Source: Prevotella sp.
Lineage (GTDB): Bacteria > Bacillota_I > Bacilli_A > ML615J-28 > CAG-313
NCBI GenBank assembly: GCA_023665755.1
Contig: JAMPDF010000005.1
Span: 1-64,000 of the forward strand
Direction: 5' to 3'
Length of the DNA: 64,000 nucleotides
Under the pieces are notes generated by a model, which searched no databases, was not told the DNA's origin, and saw only the letters and a list, made by a program, of their open reading frames with translations. Shown here in pieces: positions 18,106-27,832 of the stretch (the stretch's first letter is position 1; every line of letters begins with the position of its first letter). Made by a program: the position numbers and the translations under genes.

Positions 18106-18528
18106 ATGGCAACAATCAAATATAATGAAAAAGAAGTAGAGTTACTTGCTAGATTGATGCGAGCAGAAGCAGAAGGCGAAGGCGAACTGGGGATGCTTAT
18201 GGTCGGTAATGTTGGTGTAAATCGCGTACTCGCTAATTGTCTAGGATTTGAGGATATTACTTCCATTGAAGATATGGTTTTTCAACATCCAGGTGGATTT
18301 GAATCTACACTCTATTCTTATTTTTACGAACCCGTTAGAGAGTGTGATATTGCTCTTGCTAGAAGGGTGTTAAAAGGCGAAAAGTTCTTCCCTGCAAGCC
18401 AAGCACTATGGTTTTATAATGCAGGAGATGATGATTGCAGAAGCAAATGGTGGGGACAGTGGAATACAGGAAGATATAAATCCCATTGTTTCTATGGCCC
18501 AGTCGAAAGTGAAAATTGTTATGTATAA
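18106..18528 (+). CDS. cwlJ: CwlJ/SleB-type spore cortex hydrolase
   Basis: A 140-residue protein without a signal peptide, like B. subtilis CwlJ (about 142 residues) and unlike secreted SleB. The hydrolase_2 domain is visible: LARLMRAEAEGEGELGML with the catalytic Glu, VGVNRVLANC, then ASQALWFYNAG and a C-terminal SHCFYGP. CwlJ sits in the spore coat and degrades cortex peptidoglycan at germination. The start at 18106 has AGGTGA just upstream; the frame is open 99 nt further but without a ribosome site. The next gene is gerQ, the same neighbour as in B. subtilis, where GerQ is needed for CwlJ localisation. Confidence 0.9.
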   Translation: MATIKYNEKEVELLARLMRAEAEGEGELGMLMVGNVGVNRVLANCLGFEDITSIEDMVFQHPGGFESTLYSYFYEPVRECDIALARRVLKGEKFFPASQALWFYNAGDDDCRSKWWGQWNTGRYKSHCFYGPVESENCYV

Positions 18529-18584
18529 TTTTAACTTAACTCTAATATAATGCATTGTAAAAAGAAAATTACGAAAGGAGCATT

Positions 18585-18941
18585 ATGACGATTAATTATC
18601 AATTTCCTTACTACCCACAATACGGCCAATATGGTCAACCTAACTGTAACAATTATGGTTACCCACCTATGTACAACCAACAAAACCCTTATAGAACTTT
18701 TGAACATTCCTTTATTGAAAACATTTTACGTATGAATTTAGGTAAAAATATTACTGTTTATATGAACTTTGAAAATAGTCAATGGGGATCAAAAGTATTT
18801 AAAGGTGAATTGCTTGGAGCAGGACGAGACCATATTTTACTGAAAGACGAGCAAACTGATACCACTTATTTATTACTCCGTATTTATTTATCTTATGTTA
18901 CATTTGATGAAGATATTGAATATGAATATCCTTTTGCATAA
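18585..18941 (+). CDS. gerQ: Spore coat protein GerQ
   Basis: A 118-residue protein. Residues 1-40 are rich in Tyr, Gln, Asn and Pro, as in the transglutaminase-crosslinked N-terminus of Bacillus GerQ. The conserved core runs from about residue 43: SFIENILRMNLGK, then VFKGELLGAGRDHILLKD and YLLLRIYLSYVTFDEDIEY. GerQ is a coat protein required for CwlJ to reach the spore. An AAAGGAGC ribosome site precedes the ATG, 57 nt after cwlJ; a TATAAT-like element lies in the gap, so it may be an operon with cwlJ or have its own start. Confidence 0.9.
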   Translation: MTINYQFPYYPQYGQYGQPNCNNYGYPPMYNQQNPYRTFEHSFIENILRMNLGKNITVYMNFENSQWGSKVFKGELLGAGRDHILLKDEQTDTTYLLLRIYLSYVTFDEDIEYEYPFA

Positions 18942-18965
18942 AAAGTAGCCTATGTCTACTTTTTA
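18941..18965 (+). terminator. Terminator after gerQ
   Basis: AAAAGTAG / CTACTTTT hairpin with a short loop followed by a T-rich run, right at the gerQ stop. Confidence 0.7.
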
Positions 18966-19152
18966 TTTTAGGCCAAAAACGAACTTATTTTAACTTTTCT
19001 AATAATAGTGTATATAATTTTACAATTCGATAAAGACATTTTAATTTTTACGTGTTTTTGGCTTTATATCCATATTATTTTTCTATTTAACTTTACAATA
19101 TATTTTGTTTTTGATAAAATACAATTATATAAACAAATAGGAGAAATCAATT

Positions 19153-19551
19153 ATGTGTGTATTTTGTAAAATTATAAATGGCGAAATTCCTGCCTATAAA
19201 TTATATGAAAATGGATTTGTAACTTGTTTTTTAGATATTTCACAAGCCACAAAAGGTCATTGTTTAGTTGTACCTAAAAAACATATTCAAGATATTTTTG
19301 ATCTTCCAGAAATATATGCCGAAGAAGTAATGAAAGCAGCTACAGTCATATCTCATCTTCTAAAAGAAAAACTAGGCATCACAGACATTAATTTATTAAA
19401 CAACTCTGGTGTTAGAGCAGGTCAAACCGTTATGCATTTTCACTTGCATGTTCTTCCCCGATATATAGACGATGAAATTGATTTTCATCAAGTTGATCAT
19501 GAACCTAATTTTGCTGAGTTAGACAAGTTATATGCTAAACTAACCCAATAA
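19153..19551 (+). CDS. HIT family nucleotide hydrolase/transferase
   Basis: A 132-residue cytosolic protein of the histidine triad superfamily (HinT/Hit type). It starts CVFCKIINGEIPAYKLYE, has GHCLVVPKKHI in the middle, and carries the triad MHFHLHVLPR near residue 97. Such proteins hydrolyse nucleoside phosphoramidates or adenylylated adducts. The CxxC-like start (CVFC) with a later His may bind zinc, as in many HinT homologues. The ribosome site is AGGAG. It is a single gene between gerQ and the convergent serS, with a shared terminator. Confidence 0.9.
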   Translation: MCVFCKIINGEIPAYKLYENGFVTCFLDISQATKGHCLVVPKKHIQDIFDLPEIYAEEVMKAATVISHLLKEKLGITDINLLNNSGVRAGQTVMHFHLHVLPRYIDDEIDFHQVDHEPNFAELDKLYAKLTQ

Positions 19552-19573
19552 ACTTTCTCATTATGGCCAAAAC

Positions 19574-19608
19574 AAAACTCTCGTTTTTACTTTAAAACGA
19601 GAGTTTTT
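19574..19608. terminator. Bidirectional terminator between the HIT gene and serS
   Basis: AAAACTCTCGTTTT / AAAACGAGAGTTTT stem with T runs on both strands, lying between two convergent stops. Confidence 0.88.
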
Positions 19609-19610
19609 TA

Positions 19611-20897
19611 TTAACGAATTTCTTTTACACCCATATAAGGGACTAAAACATCTGGAACACGAATAGAACCATCTTCTTGTTGATAATTTTCTAATACAGC
19701 AATTACGGTTCTTCCAACTGCAAGGCCAGAACCATTCAGTGTATGTACAAGTTCCGTTTTACTATCTTTCGTTCTTCTAAAACGAATATTAGCACGACGT
19801 GCTTGGAAATCTTCTGCATTACTAATTGACCCAATTTCACGATAACAATTTTGACCAGGTAACCACACCTCTATATCAAAAGTTTTTGCCATACCAAATC
19901 CCATATCCCCTGTACAAAGTTCCACTACATGATAAGGAATTTGCAATTGTTTAAGTACTTCTTCTGAATTTTGTAACATTTTTTCTAGTTCATCATATGA
20001 ATCTTCAGGCTTTGTAAACTTAATTAATTCTACTTTATTGAATTGATGTTGTCTTAAAATCCCCCTTGTATCACGACCAGCTGAACCTGCTTCTGCCCTA
20101 AACGCTGTTGTATAAGAACAAAATTGAATAGGTAGCTTATCCCCATCGATAATTTCATCACGATACATATTGATGCTAGGCACTTCTGCGGTTGGATTTA
20201 AATACCAATCTGCATCGTCACCTTGACCAGCTGTTACTTTATATGCATCTTCTTGGAATTTTGGAAATTGTCCAGTTCCTAACATACTTGCTCCATTTAC
20301 AATATACGGTGGCATTAATTCTGTATATCCATGTTTTTTAGCATGTAAATCCATCATAAAACTAATTAATGCTCTTTCTAATCTAGCACCCAATCCTTTA
20401 TAAACAACAAATCTAGCACCTGTTATTTTTGCAGCTCGTTCAAAATCTAGTATATCTAATTTTTCTGCAAGTGCTACATGATCTTTAGGTACAAAATCAA
20501 ACTTTGTTGGCTCCATAAAACGTCTAATTTCTCTATTTTCAGTTTCATCTTTTCCAACTTTGGTGGTTAAACTTACTAAATTGGGAGTTCTAAGCATATA
20601 ATACTTAATTTTTTCATCTAATTCATCTAGTTCTTTTTCTAATAAAGCGACTTCTTCGCCAATATGAGCAACAGCGTTTAACACCTCTGTTGCATCCATT
20701 TTATTTCGTTTATACTCGCCAATTAATTTACTCTTTTGGTTTTTCTCATTTTTCAAAGATTCAACTGTACTTAAGATATTTCTTCTTCTTTCATCCATTG
20801 CCTTAACTTCTCTTAAATAAGCATAGTCGCCACCTCTTGTATTTAGTCTTTGAATTACCTCTTCAACATCTTCTCTAATTAATTTAATATCTAACAT
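19611..20897 (-). CDS. serS: Seryl-tRNA synthetase
   Basis: A 428-residue class II synthetase charging tRNA-Ser (and tRNA-Sec where present). Residues about 1-100 are the long antiparallel coiled-coil arm that grips the tRNA variable arm. Motif 2 is seen as TTAFRAEAGSAGRDTRGILR and motif 3 as GSGLAVGRTVIAVLENYQ. Length is standard. Expression is probably controlled by the T-box leader directly upstream, which senses uncharged tRNA-Ser. Confidence 0.96.
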   Translation of the reverse strand: MLDIKLIREDVEEVIQRLNTRGGDYAYLREVKAMDERRRNILSTVESLKNEKNQKSKLIGEYKRNKMDATEVLNAVAHIGEEVALLEKELDELDEKIKYYMLRTPNLVSLTTKVGKDETENREIRRFMEPTKFDFVPKDHVALAEKLDILDFERAAKITGARFVVYKGLGARLERALISFMMDLHAKKHGYTELMPPYIVNGASMLGTGQFPKFQEDAYKVTAGQGDDADWYLNPTAEVPSINMYRDEIIDGDKLPIQFCSYTTAFRAEAGSAGRDTRGILRQHQFNKVELIKFTKPEDSYDELEKMLQNSEEVLKQLQIPYHVVELCTGDMGFGMAKTFDIEVWLPGQNCYREIGSISNAEDFQARRANIRFRRTKDSKTELVHTLNGSGLAVGRTVIAVLENYQQEDGSIRVPDVLVPYMGVKEIR

Positions 20898-20920
20898 ATT
20901 TTTTCTCCTTTTGACATATA

Positions 20921-21165
20921 AAAATCCCTGTTACAAAGGATTTTTTTCTTTTGTAACAGGGACGAACCATTTTGATAGTCCGCGGTGCCACCCCGATTAG
21001 AGCATGCTCTCGCTTAATATAGAAAGATAACGGTTTCTTACCGGAAGTAGTTTGCTACTTCTTCTCCAAGGTAGATTCACTAATATTATATCTTGATTTT
21101 CACCAACCATCAAGTCTCTACAATATAACCATTTAGTTACTAATCCTTTTCGCTGAATTTAATTG
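20921..21165 (-). promoter_or_regulatory. T-box leader of serS
   Basis: The minus-strand leader contains the conserved antiterminator T-box segment GGGGTGGCACCGCGG (plus 20980-20994). It is followed by a terminator stem TCCCTGTTACAAA / TTTGTAACAGGGA (20925-20937 with 20950-20962) and a U run. Uncharged tRNA-Ser should favour the antiterminator. A GTGAATCTACC segment near 21070 could be the specifier region with UCU (Ser), but I could not fold stem I by hand. It accounts for most of the 314-nt gap between serS and gyrA. Confidence 0.9.
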
Positions 21166-21170
21166 TTCAA

Positions 21171-21199
21171 ATTATAATCTCTTTTGTTTAGTTTGTCAA
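21171..21199 (-). promoter_or_regulatory. Sigma-A promoter of the serS leader
   Basis: TTGACA, 17 nt, TATAAT on the minus strand: a perfect consensus just upstream of the T-box leader and 12 nt beyond the gyrA stop. Confidence 0.9.
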
Positions 21200-21211
21200 G
21201 AAAAATCTTCT

Positions 21212-23893
21212 TTATTCGTCTATATTTTCTTCTAGCTCTTCGTCTTCTTCAATATCTTCTGTTTCCATTGTTTCTAGTAAACGAAGTTTTTCATTCATCA
21301 TTTCTGTTTCATCGATTGTATCTTCTTCCTCTGATTCTTCTTGACGCGGAACAATAGCAATCGTTGATACTAAATGACCATCATTTAATTTAATCACCCG
21401 AACACCTTGTGTATCCCTACCAATAACAGAAATATCTGATAAATGCGTCCGAATAACCATACCTTTATCCGTAATAATAATTAAATCATCCTCACCAGTA
21501 GATGGAGCTAAACTTACAGGTCTACCACTTTTCTCAGTAATATTCATATATTTTACACCTTTTCCGTTACGACCTTTAATCTTAAAATCGCTAGTAGGTG
21601 TTCTTTTACCATATCCATATTCTGTAACAACTGTAATCTCGTCTTCTTCTCCATTTACCGCAACAAGTCCAATAGCGTGTTCATCTTCTGCCACACGAAT
21701 GCCTTTTACCCCACTTGCGGCACGATTTGTAGCCCGAACGGTTGATTCATTGAAACAAGCAGCTTTTCCATTAGATGCTCCAAAAATAATATCTTGTGTG
21801 CCATTTGTTCTTGCTACTGCAATCAATTCATCCGTTTCTCCTAAAATTAGAGCACGAATACCTGTACTTCTAATATTTTTATATTGAACTAATTCCGTCT
21901 TTTTGATAATACCATTTTTGGTTCCAAAAATAACATAACCAGGATCATCTAATGATTTCACATTAATAACTGCAGCTAACTTTTCGTTATTTTCAAACTT
22001 TAACAAATTGATTAAAGGTAATCCTTTAGACGTTCTACTTGCAGCAGGAATTTGGAAGGCTTTTAACAAATATACTTTTCCGAAATTACTAAAGAAAAGC
22101 ATATTATCATGAGTGGATGTATAAATAACCTTCTCAATAAAATCATCTTCTTGCATTTTACTTCCAGTAATTCCCTTGCCTCCACGACGTTGTGCACGAT
22201 AAGTATCTACTGTCATCCGTTTGATATACCCTTTATTTGTTATCGTGATAATAACATCTTCTACAGGTATTAAATCCTCATCTTCAACTTCTAAATCCTC
22301 ACTAAGATCAATACTTGAGCGTCTATCATCACCATATTTTCTTTGTACTTCTGTCAATTCTGTGACAATGACGTGCATTAATTTTTCGTGATTACCTAAA
22401 ATGTCTTCTAAATAAGCAACTACTTCTGTTAACTCTTTCTTCTCTGACTGCAACTTTTCAATTTCTAAACCAGTCAAACGTTGCAATCTCATATCTAAAA
22501 TAGCTTTAGCTTGAATTTCTGTCAATAAGAATTTTGTTGTTAACTGTTGAATCGCTTCATCCCCTGTTTTAGATGCTTTGATAGTTGCAACTACCTCATC
22601 AATATTTACTAATGCAATCAATAATCCTTCTACAATATGTAATCTTGCTAAAGCCTTATCTAAGTCATACTGAGTCCTTCTTGTTACAACCTCAATTTGA
22701 TGTTTTACATAACATTCTAGAATTTGTTTTAAATTGAGTACTCTTGGTTGACCATGGTCTAACGCAATCATATTAACACTATATGTAGTTTGCATTTGAG
22801 TATGCTTATATAAGTTATTTAAAATCACATTTACATTGGCATCACGCCTTAATTCAATGATAATCCGCATTCCTTTTCGGTTCGATTCATCTCTTAAATC
22901 TGTAATACCATCTATTATTTTATCCTTTGCAAGTTCTGCAATTCGTTCAATCAAACGAGTTTTATTTACTTGATAAGGAATTTCAGTAACAACAATTTCT
23001 TTTTTACCATTCTGAAGAGAAACAATATCTACTTTTGAACGAACAGTAACTGTTCCCATACCCGTTTGATAAGCTTTTCTTACACTAGAAAGCCCCATAA
23101 TGGTAGCACCAGTTGGGAAATCAGGAGCTGGAATATACTCCATTAGTTTATCAATCGTAATATCTGGATTCTCAATCAAAGCAAGTGTTCCATTAATTAC
23201 TTCAGTTAAATTATGTGGTGGCACACTTGTTGCCATACCTACGGCAATACCAGAGGCACCATTCACTAATAAACTAGGAAATCTCGCAGGCAAAATTGCA
23301 GGTTCCTTTTCAGAACCATCATAGTTATCCACAAAATCTACTGTATTTTTATTTAAATCACGAAGCATTTCACTAGCAAGTTTACTCATTCTTGCTTCTG
23401 TATAACGCATTGCTGCAGCTCCATCGCCATCGACGGAACCAAAATTTCCATGTCCATCCACTAAAGGATATCGATAACTAAAATCTTGAGCCATCCGTAC
23501 CATTGCTTCATATACTGCAGTATCACCATGTGGATGATACTTACCAATAACATCACCAACGATACGAGCTGATTTTTTATGCGCTTTATCACTATATATA
23601 CCCAATTCATTCATGGCATATAAAATTCTTCTATGAACTGGTTTTAAACCATCACGAACATCAGGCAATGCTCTTGATACAATAACACTCATTGCATAAC
23701 TTAAAAATGATGTTCTCATTTCATTTTTTAAATCTACTGGCTGAATTTTATCGTAATCTTCTTTTTCGCTTAATAAATTTTCATCAATTTTAGTAAGTTC
23801 AGGATCAATATCAGGGTTGTTTTCTTCATCTGCATTTTCTTCTTCTAGAATATCTTCTTCATCAATATTTATGTTTTTTTCATTATCAGACAT
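21212..23893 (-). CDS. gyrA: DNA gyrase subunit A
   Basis: An 893-residue subunit that cuts and religates DNA to introduce negative supercoils. The breakage-reunion part begins near residue 60 (SFLSYAMSVIVSRALPDVRD), with the catalytic Tyr in AAMRYTEARMS. The C-terminal beta-pinwheel holds the GyrA-box QRRGGKG, which marks gyrase rather than topoisomerase IV. Both ends have long acidic tails (about residues 1-45 and the last 50), longer than in B. subtilis. An AGGAGG site precedes the ATG, and gyrB ends 12 nt upstream. Confidence 0.97.
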   Translation of the reverse strand: MSDNEKNINIDEEDILEEENADEENNPDIDPELTKIDENLLSEKEDYDKIQPVDLKNEMRTSFLSYAMSVIVSRALPDVRDGLKPVHRRILYAMNELGIYSDKAHKKSARIVGDVIGKYHPHGDTAVYEAMVRMAQDFSYRYPLVDGHGNFGSVDGDGAAAMRYTEARMSKLASEMLRDLNKNTVDFVDNYDGSEKEPAILPARFPSLLVNGASGIAVGMATSVPPHNLTEVINGTLALIENPDITIDKLMEYIPAPDFPTGATIMGLSSVRKAYQTGMGTVTVRSKVDIVSLQNGKKEIVVTEIPYQVNKTRLIERIAELAKDKIIDGITDLRDESNRKGMRIIIELRRDANVNVILNNLYKHTQMQTTYSVNMIALDHGQPRVLNLKQILECYVKHQIEVVTRRTQYDLDKALARLHIVEGLLIALVNIDEVVATIKASKTGDEAIQQLTTKFLLTEIQAKAILDMRLQRLTGLEIEKLQSEKKELTEVVAYLEDILGNHEKLMHVIVTELTEVQRKYGDDRRSSIDLSEDLEVEDEDLIPVEDVIITITNKGYIKRMTVDTYRAQRRGGKGITGSKMQEDDFIEKVIYTSTHDNMLFFSNFGKVYLLKAFQIPAASRTSKGLPLINLLKFENNEKLAAVINVKSLDDPGYVIFGTKNGIIKKTELVQYKNIRSTGIRALILGETDELIAVARTNGTQDIIFGASNGKAACFNESTVRATNRAASGVKGIRVAEDEHAIGLVAVNGEEDEITVVTEYGYGKRTPTSDFKIKGRNGKGVKYMNITEKSGRPVSLAPSTGEDDLIIITDKGMVIRTHLSDISVIGRDTQGVRVIKLNDGHLVSTIAIVPRQEESEEEDTIDETEMMNEKLRLLETMETEDIEEDEELEENIDE

Positions 23894-23904
23894 GAATTAA
23901 CCTC

Positions 23905-25848
23905 CTATATATCCAAATTTTGAACGAATACTGCATTTTCTTCTATAAACTTTCTTCTTGGTTCAACATCTTCACCCATTAGCATTGAAAATGTTTCATT
24001 TGCTTGTTCAGCATCTCCCATTGTTACCTGTAATAAAATACGTCGTTTGGGATCCATCGTGGTTTCCCACAATTGATCAGCATTCATTTCACCTAATCCT
24101 TTATAGCGTTGAATATCTCTTCTTCCTTGCATTTCGCTTAATTTTAGATTTAATTCTTCATCACTATATGCGTACTCTATTCTTTTACCTTGTTGAATTT
24201 TAAATAGCGGTGGTTGAGCAATATAAACATAACCTTTCTCTATCACTTGTGGCATAAAACGATAAAAGAAAGTAAGTAGCAATGTACGAATATGTGCACC
24301 ATCGACATCGGCATCGGTCATAATTACAATTTTATGGTAACGTGCATTTTCAATTTGAAACTCATTTCCAATCCCAGTACCTATTGCTTGTATCATAGAA
24401 AGAATTTCTTTATTACTTAACACTTTTGACATTGTTGCTTTTTCAACATTTAATACTTTACCACGAAGGGGTAATATGGCTTGATAATAACTTTCTCGTC
24501 CCATTTTTGCAGAACCACCTGCTGAATCCCCTTCGACAATATACATTTCCGCAAGTTGTGGATCTTTTGTTCGACAATCTGATAATTTAGAAGCAAAACC
24601 CAAAGAATCTAACGGACTCTTTCTTCTCGTTGCTTCTCGTGCCTTTTTTGCCGCAATCCTGGCTCTTAACGCCAACAATGACTTTTCAACTATCATTTTA
24701 GCGTTTGTTGGATTTTCTAACAAATATGCCTCAAATTTATCAGTCATTGCTTGTGAAACAATTCTTCTTACTTCAGTATTACCTAATTTTGTTTTTGTTT
24801 GGCCTTCAAATTGAGGATCACTGATTTTACAAGAAACAATAGCAGTCAAACCTTCTCGAACGTCATCTCCAGACAAACTTTCATCTTTTTTAAAAATATT
24901 AGCTGTTTTCCCATATGCATTAAGGATTCTAGTCAAACTATTTCTAAATCCTTCTTCATGAGTTCCACCTTCATTATTGGTAATGTTATTGGTAAACGAT
25001 CTAATATTACAACTGTAATCTTCTGTATACTGAAAAGCAATTTCTATTTGCGTACCTTCTATTTCTTCTTCTACAGAAATAACATCACTATGTAGAGACT
25101 TTTTTCCTTTATTTAAATATTCAACATATTCAATAATACCACCTTCATAGTGATACTCCCCTGATTTTATATTTTCTGGATTTCTTAAATCTTTAATCGT
25201 TAATTTTAGACCTTTATTTAGAAAAGCAAGTTCTTGAATACGATGCCTTAGGGTTTCATAATCAAATATTGTAGTTTCCTTAAAAATTTCTTTATCTGGA
25301 CAAAACAATACTACTGTACCAGTATGCTCGGTTTCTCCTATAATTTCCAATTGGCTTTTTACAATACCTCTTTCAAACCTTTGATGGTGTATATGACCAT
25401 TTCTATGCACAAACACTTCTAAGTATTCACTTAAGGCATTAACTACTGAAGCTCCTACTCCATGCAAACCACCTGACACTTTATAACTATTGTTATCAAA
25501 TTTACCTCCCGCATGTAGCACAGTAAAAATAGTTTCAGTTGCACTAACATGTGTTTTAGGATGAATATCTGTTGGCATTCCTCTTCCGTTATCCACAACT
25601 TTGATGGTGTTATTCCCATAGTTATCCACATTTATTTCCACATCTATTTGATTACAATACCCTGCAAGAGCCTCATCGACTGAATTATCTACAATTTCCC
25701 AAACCAAATGATGCAAGCCCCTAGGACCAGTAGAACCGATATACATACCCGGTCTTTTTCTAACCGCTTCTAATCCTTCTAGTACTTGAATACTACCAGA
25801 ATCATAGTTTTTTTCAGCTTCAATTGTGGCTAATTCTTTTTCATCCAT
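23905..25848 (-). CDS. gyrB: DNA gyrase subunit B
   Basis: The ATPase subunit of gyrase, about 647 residues. The GHKL ATPase region shows DNSVDEAL, VVDNGRGMPTD and GGLHGVGASVVNALSEY. The TOPRIM part shows EGDSAGGSAKMGR, LPLRGKVLNVEKA and MTDADVDGAHIRTLLLTF. The C-terminus has QRYKGLGEMNADQLWETTM. The start at 25848 is chosen because GGAG lies 9 nt upstream; a GTG at 25854 overlapping the recF stop is possible. It is tightly coupled to recF and gyrA. Confidence 0.97.
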   Translation of the reverse strand: MDEKELATIEAEKNYDSGSIQVLEGLEAVRKRPGMYIGSTGPRGLHHLVWEIVDNSVDEALAGYCNQIDVEINVDNYGNNTIKVVDNGRGMPTDIHPKTHVSATETIFTVLHAGGKFDNNSYKVSGGLHGVGASVVNALSEYLEVFVHRNGHIHHQRFERGIVKSQLEIIGETEHTGTVVLFCPDKEIFKETTIFDYETLRHRIQELAFLNKGLKLTIKDLRNPENIKSGEYHYEGGIIEYVEYLNKGKKSLHSDVISVEEEIEGTQIEIAFQYTEDYSCNIRSFTNNITNNEGGTHEEGFRNSLTRILNAYGKTANIFKKDESLSGDDVREGLTAIVSCKISDPQFEGQTKTKLGNTEVRRIVSQAMTDKFEAYLLENPTNAKMIVEKSLLALRARIAAKKAREATRRKSPLDSLGFASKLSDCRTKDPQLAEMYIVEGDSAGGSAKMGRESYYQAILPLRGKVLNVEKATMSKVLSNKEILSMIQAIGTGIGNEFQIENARYHKIVIMTDADVDGAHIRTLLLTFFYRFMPQVIEKGYVYIAQPPLFKIQQGKRIEYAYSDEELNLKLSEMQGRRDIQRYKGLGEMNADQLWETTMDPKRRILLQVTMGDAEQANETFSMLMGEDVEPRRKFIEENAVFVQNLDI

Positions 25849-25850
25849 AA

Positions 25851-26930
25851 TCACACACTCCTTTTTTCCAGCGTTATAACCTTTGCTTTAGATAATAAAT
25901 CAGGATTTATTTCCGACAACGTAGCAGAAGATATAATAGCTTGAACTGACGAATTAATCGCCTTTAATAAATTATTTTGTCTAATACTATCTAACTCACT
26001 TAGAACATCATCTAACAACAATATTGGATAATCACCTTTTACCGATTTTATTAATTCTACAAATGCTAATTTAATTGTAATTAGCATATTTTTTTGTTGT
26101 CCTAAAGAACCATAATGGATTATATTTTTATTATTAATAATAAAAATATAATCGTCTTTATGAGGTCCATAATTGGTATACCCTTTTTTCAAATCTTCAT
26201 TAAAATTTTTTTCTAAACTTTTCATTATTTCCCCGTCTTTTACTGAAGGTAAATATTCTATTTTTATAGTCTCAAATGCACTCGAAATTTTATTGTGTAT
26301 TTGCTCTAAAAAAACATTGAGATTATTTATAAAGTTTTTTCTTTCCTCTATTACTTTTTTTCCGTAATCATCCATTCTCCCATCAATAACTTTCAACACT
26401 TCTAACAGTTTATTGTTATTTTCAAAAATGAGGCGTTTTAACAAAGCATTTCTCTCAGATAAAACTCTTTTATAAGAATTATAAACCCCTACATAAAAAG
26501 GCGATATTTGGCAAATTATCGGCTCAAATATTTTCCTTCGATCAGCAGCTGCTCCGACTAACATCATTAAATCAGCATTACAATAACTAACTACCAATAG
26601 TTCTCCTAAATATTCACTTATTTTTTTATATCGAAAATTGTTAGAAAAGACAGATTTACCTTGTTTTTGCTTTAAAATGCGTAATTTTTTTTCCTGATTT
26701 TGAGTAAACACTGTCCCTAAGACAACCAATTCACCTTGTCCTTCTCGAATCAAATCCAATTCAAACGCTTCCCTAAAACTTTTAGTGACACCTAAATATC
26801 CTATACTTTCCAATAAAGAAGTCTTCCCAACTGCATTCATTCCAGTAACAATATTAATGCCAGGGGAAAAAAAGATTTCTAGTTGTTCAAATTGCCTAAA
26901 ATTAAATAATTTTATTGCTTTTACAAACAT
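25851..26930 (-). CDS. recF: DNA repair and recombination protein RecF
   Basis: A 359-residue SMC-like ATPase that helps load RecA on gapped DNA. Walker A is GMNAVGKTSLLE near residue 35, the ABC signature is seen in YTNYGPHKDD, and Walker B in YPILLLDDVLSELD. The start overlaps the S4-domain gene by 10 nt and the end overlaps the first possible gyrB start, so the S4-recF-gyrB-gyrA run is one operon, as in B. subtilis. Confidence 0.95.
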   Translation of the reverse strand: MFVKAIKLFNFRQFEQLEIFFSPGINIVTGMNAVGKTSLLESIGYLGVTKSFREAFELDLIREGQGELVVLGTVFTQNQEKKLRILKQKQGKSVFSNNFRYKKISEYLGELLVVSYCNADLMMLVGAAADRRKIFEPIICQISPFYVGVYNSYKRVLSERNALLKRLIFENNNKLLEVLKVIDGRMDDYGKKVIEERKNFINNLNVFLEQIHNKISSAFETIKIEYLPSVKDGEIMKSLEKNFNEDLKKGYTNYGPHKDDYIFIINNKNIIHYGSLGQQKNMLITIKLAFVELIKSVKGDYPILLLDDVLSELDSIRQNNLLKAINSSVQAIISSATLSEINPDLLSKAKVITLEKRSV

Positions 26931-27142
26931 TTTTCACTCACAAGAATATATTTTTTATCATTTATAGTGATAACATCGCCTAATTGCAACTGTTTTCCTT
27001 TACATTTTTCTATATTTCCATTAACAAAAACACTGTTTCTATTAATAAATTCTTTAGTCTCGCCACCTGTATAAACTAGACCAGTTAGCTTTAAAAACTG
27101 ACTTAATTTTATAGCGTTTGTATGAATTCTTACTTCTTCCAT
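26921..27142 (-). CDS. yaaA: S4-domain RNA-binding protein, YaaA/RlbA-like
   Basis: A 73-residue protein made up almost wholly of an S4 domain: KLSQFLKLTGLVYTGGETKE, then VFVNGNIEKCKGKQLQLGD. This is the small gene always found before recF in Bacillota. In B. subtilis it (YaaA, RlbA) has been linked to 50S ribosome assembly; that role is taken over from the homologue. The ATG has an AGAGGTG site. It opens the recF-gyrB-gyrA operon behind a strong promoter. Confidence 0.9.
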   Translation of the reverse strand: MEEVRIHTNAIKLSQFLKLTGLVYTGGETKEFINRNSVFVNGNIEKCKGKQLQLGDVITINDKKYILVSEKCL

Positions 27143-27167
27143 AAAAGCACCTCTTTTTTACACTTTA

Positions 27168-27196
27168 ATTATACCATAATAATGTTTTTTTATCAA
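27168..27196 (-). promoter_or_regulatory. Sigma-A promoter of the S4-recF-gyrB-gyrA operon
   Basis: TTGATA, 17 nt, TATAAT on the minus strand, about 26 nt upstream of the start codon. Confidence 0.8.
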
Positions 27197-27455
27197 CTTT
27201 TTAGCCCTAAAAAAACGTGCCTTTTTTTCATTGTTTTTTCTGCGTTTTTTTGTGTTTTTTATCGCTTTTTCTTTTTAAAATTGTTTTTCGATTTTTTCCT
27301 ATAAAAAAAACGACATTCACTAAAATACAAGCCATTATTTGGTCTTTTTTACATAAATAAGTATATTCCTTATTATTATATATAGTATATTTTTTTAAAA
27401 CATTTAATATTGATGTGTTTTAGCTTTTTTAAGTATCCTTTATGTTTTTTTTATC

Positions 27456-27470
27456 AAAAACGTCGTTTTT
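27456..27470. repeat. Palindrome AAAAACG-T-CGTTTTT
   Basis: Odd-centred perfect inverted repeat preceded by ATC. It shares TCAAAAACG and CGTTTTT arms with the palindrome at 28213-28228. Confidence 0.5.
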
Positions 27471-27832
27471 TTTATTACTTTTTGTTTAAAACATTTTAAA
27501 AATTAAATACAAAAATAAAACTTTTTTTATTTTTGTATTTACAAACGTATATGCTTATATATTTTTTTGTTTTTTTAAATACATAAATAAATATTATTTT
27601 ATTATTTTATTTAATTATGTATTTTTTAAATAAATAGGTAGAAACCTATATCAATAATTATTTAAAAATTTATTTACTTTTATATTTAAAAGTTATTTTG
27701 TTATATAATGTTTTATATTAAATGTTATTGTATTATAAGCATTTATTTTTATATTTATTTGTTTTTATATTTATTTAAATTTAAGTTTTTTTATTTATTT
27801 TTAATTTAGTTATAATACAAACGTTTTTTATT

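Noticed and set aside
20921..20962. Independent terminator of gyrA
   Set aside because: It lies downstream of the T-box antiterminator and belongs to the serS leader.
27122..27304. Open reading frame of 60 codons on plus in the T-rich gap
   Set aside because: No ribosome site, a Phe-rich low-complexity product from T runs, and overlap with the S4 promoter.
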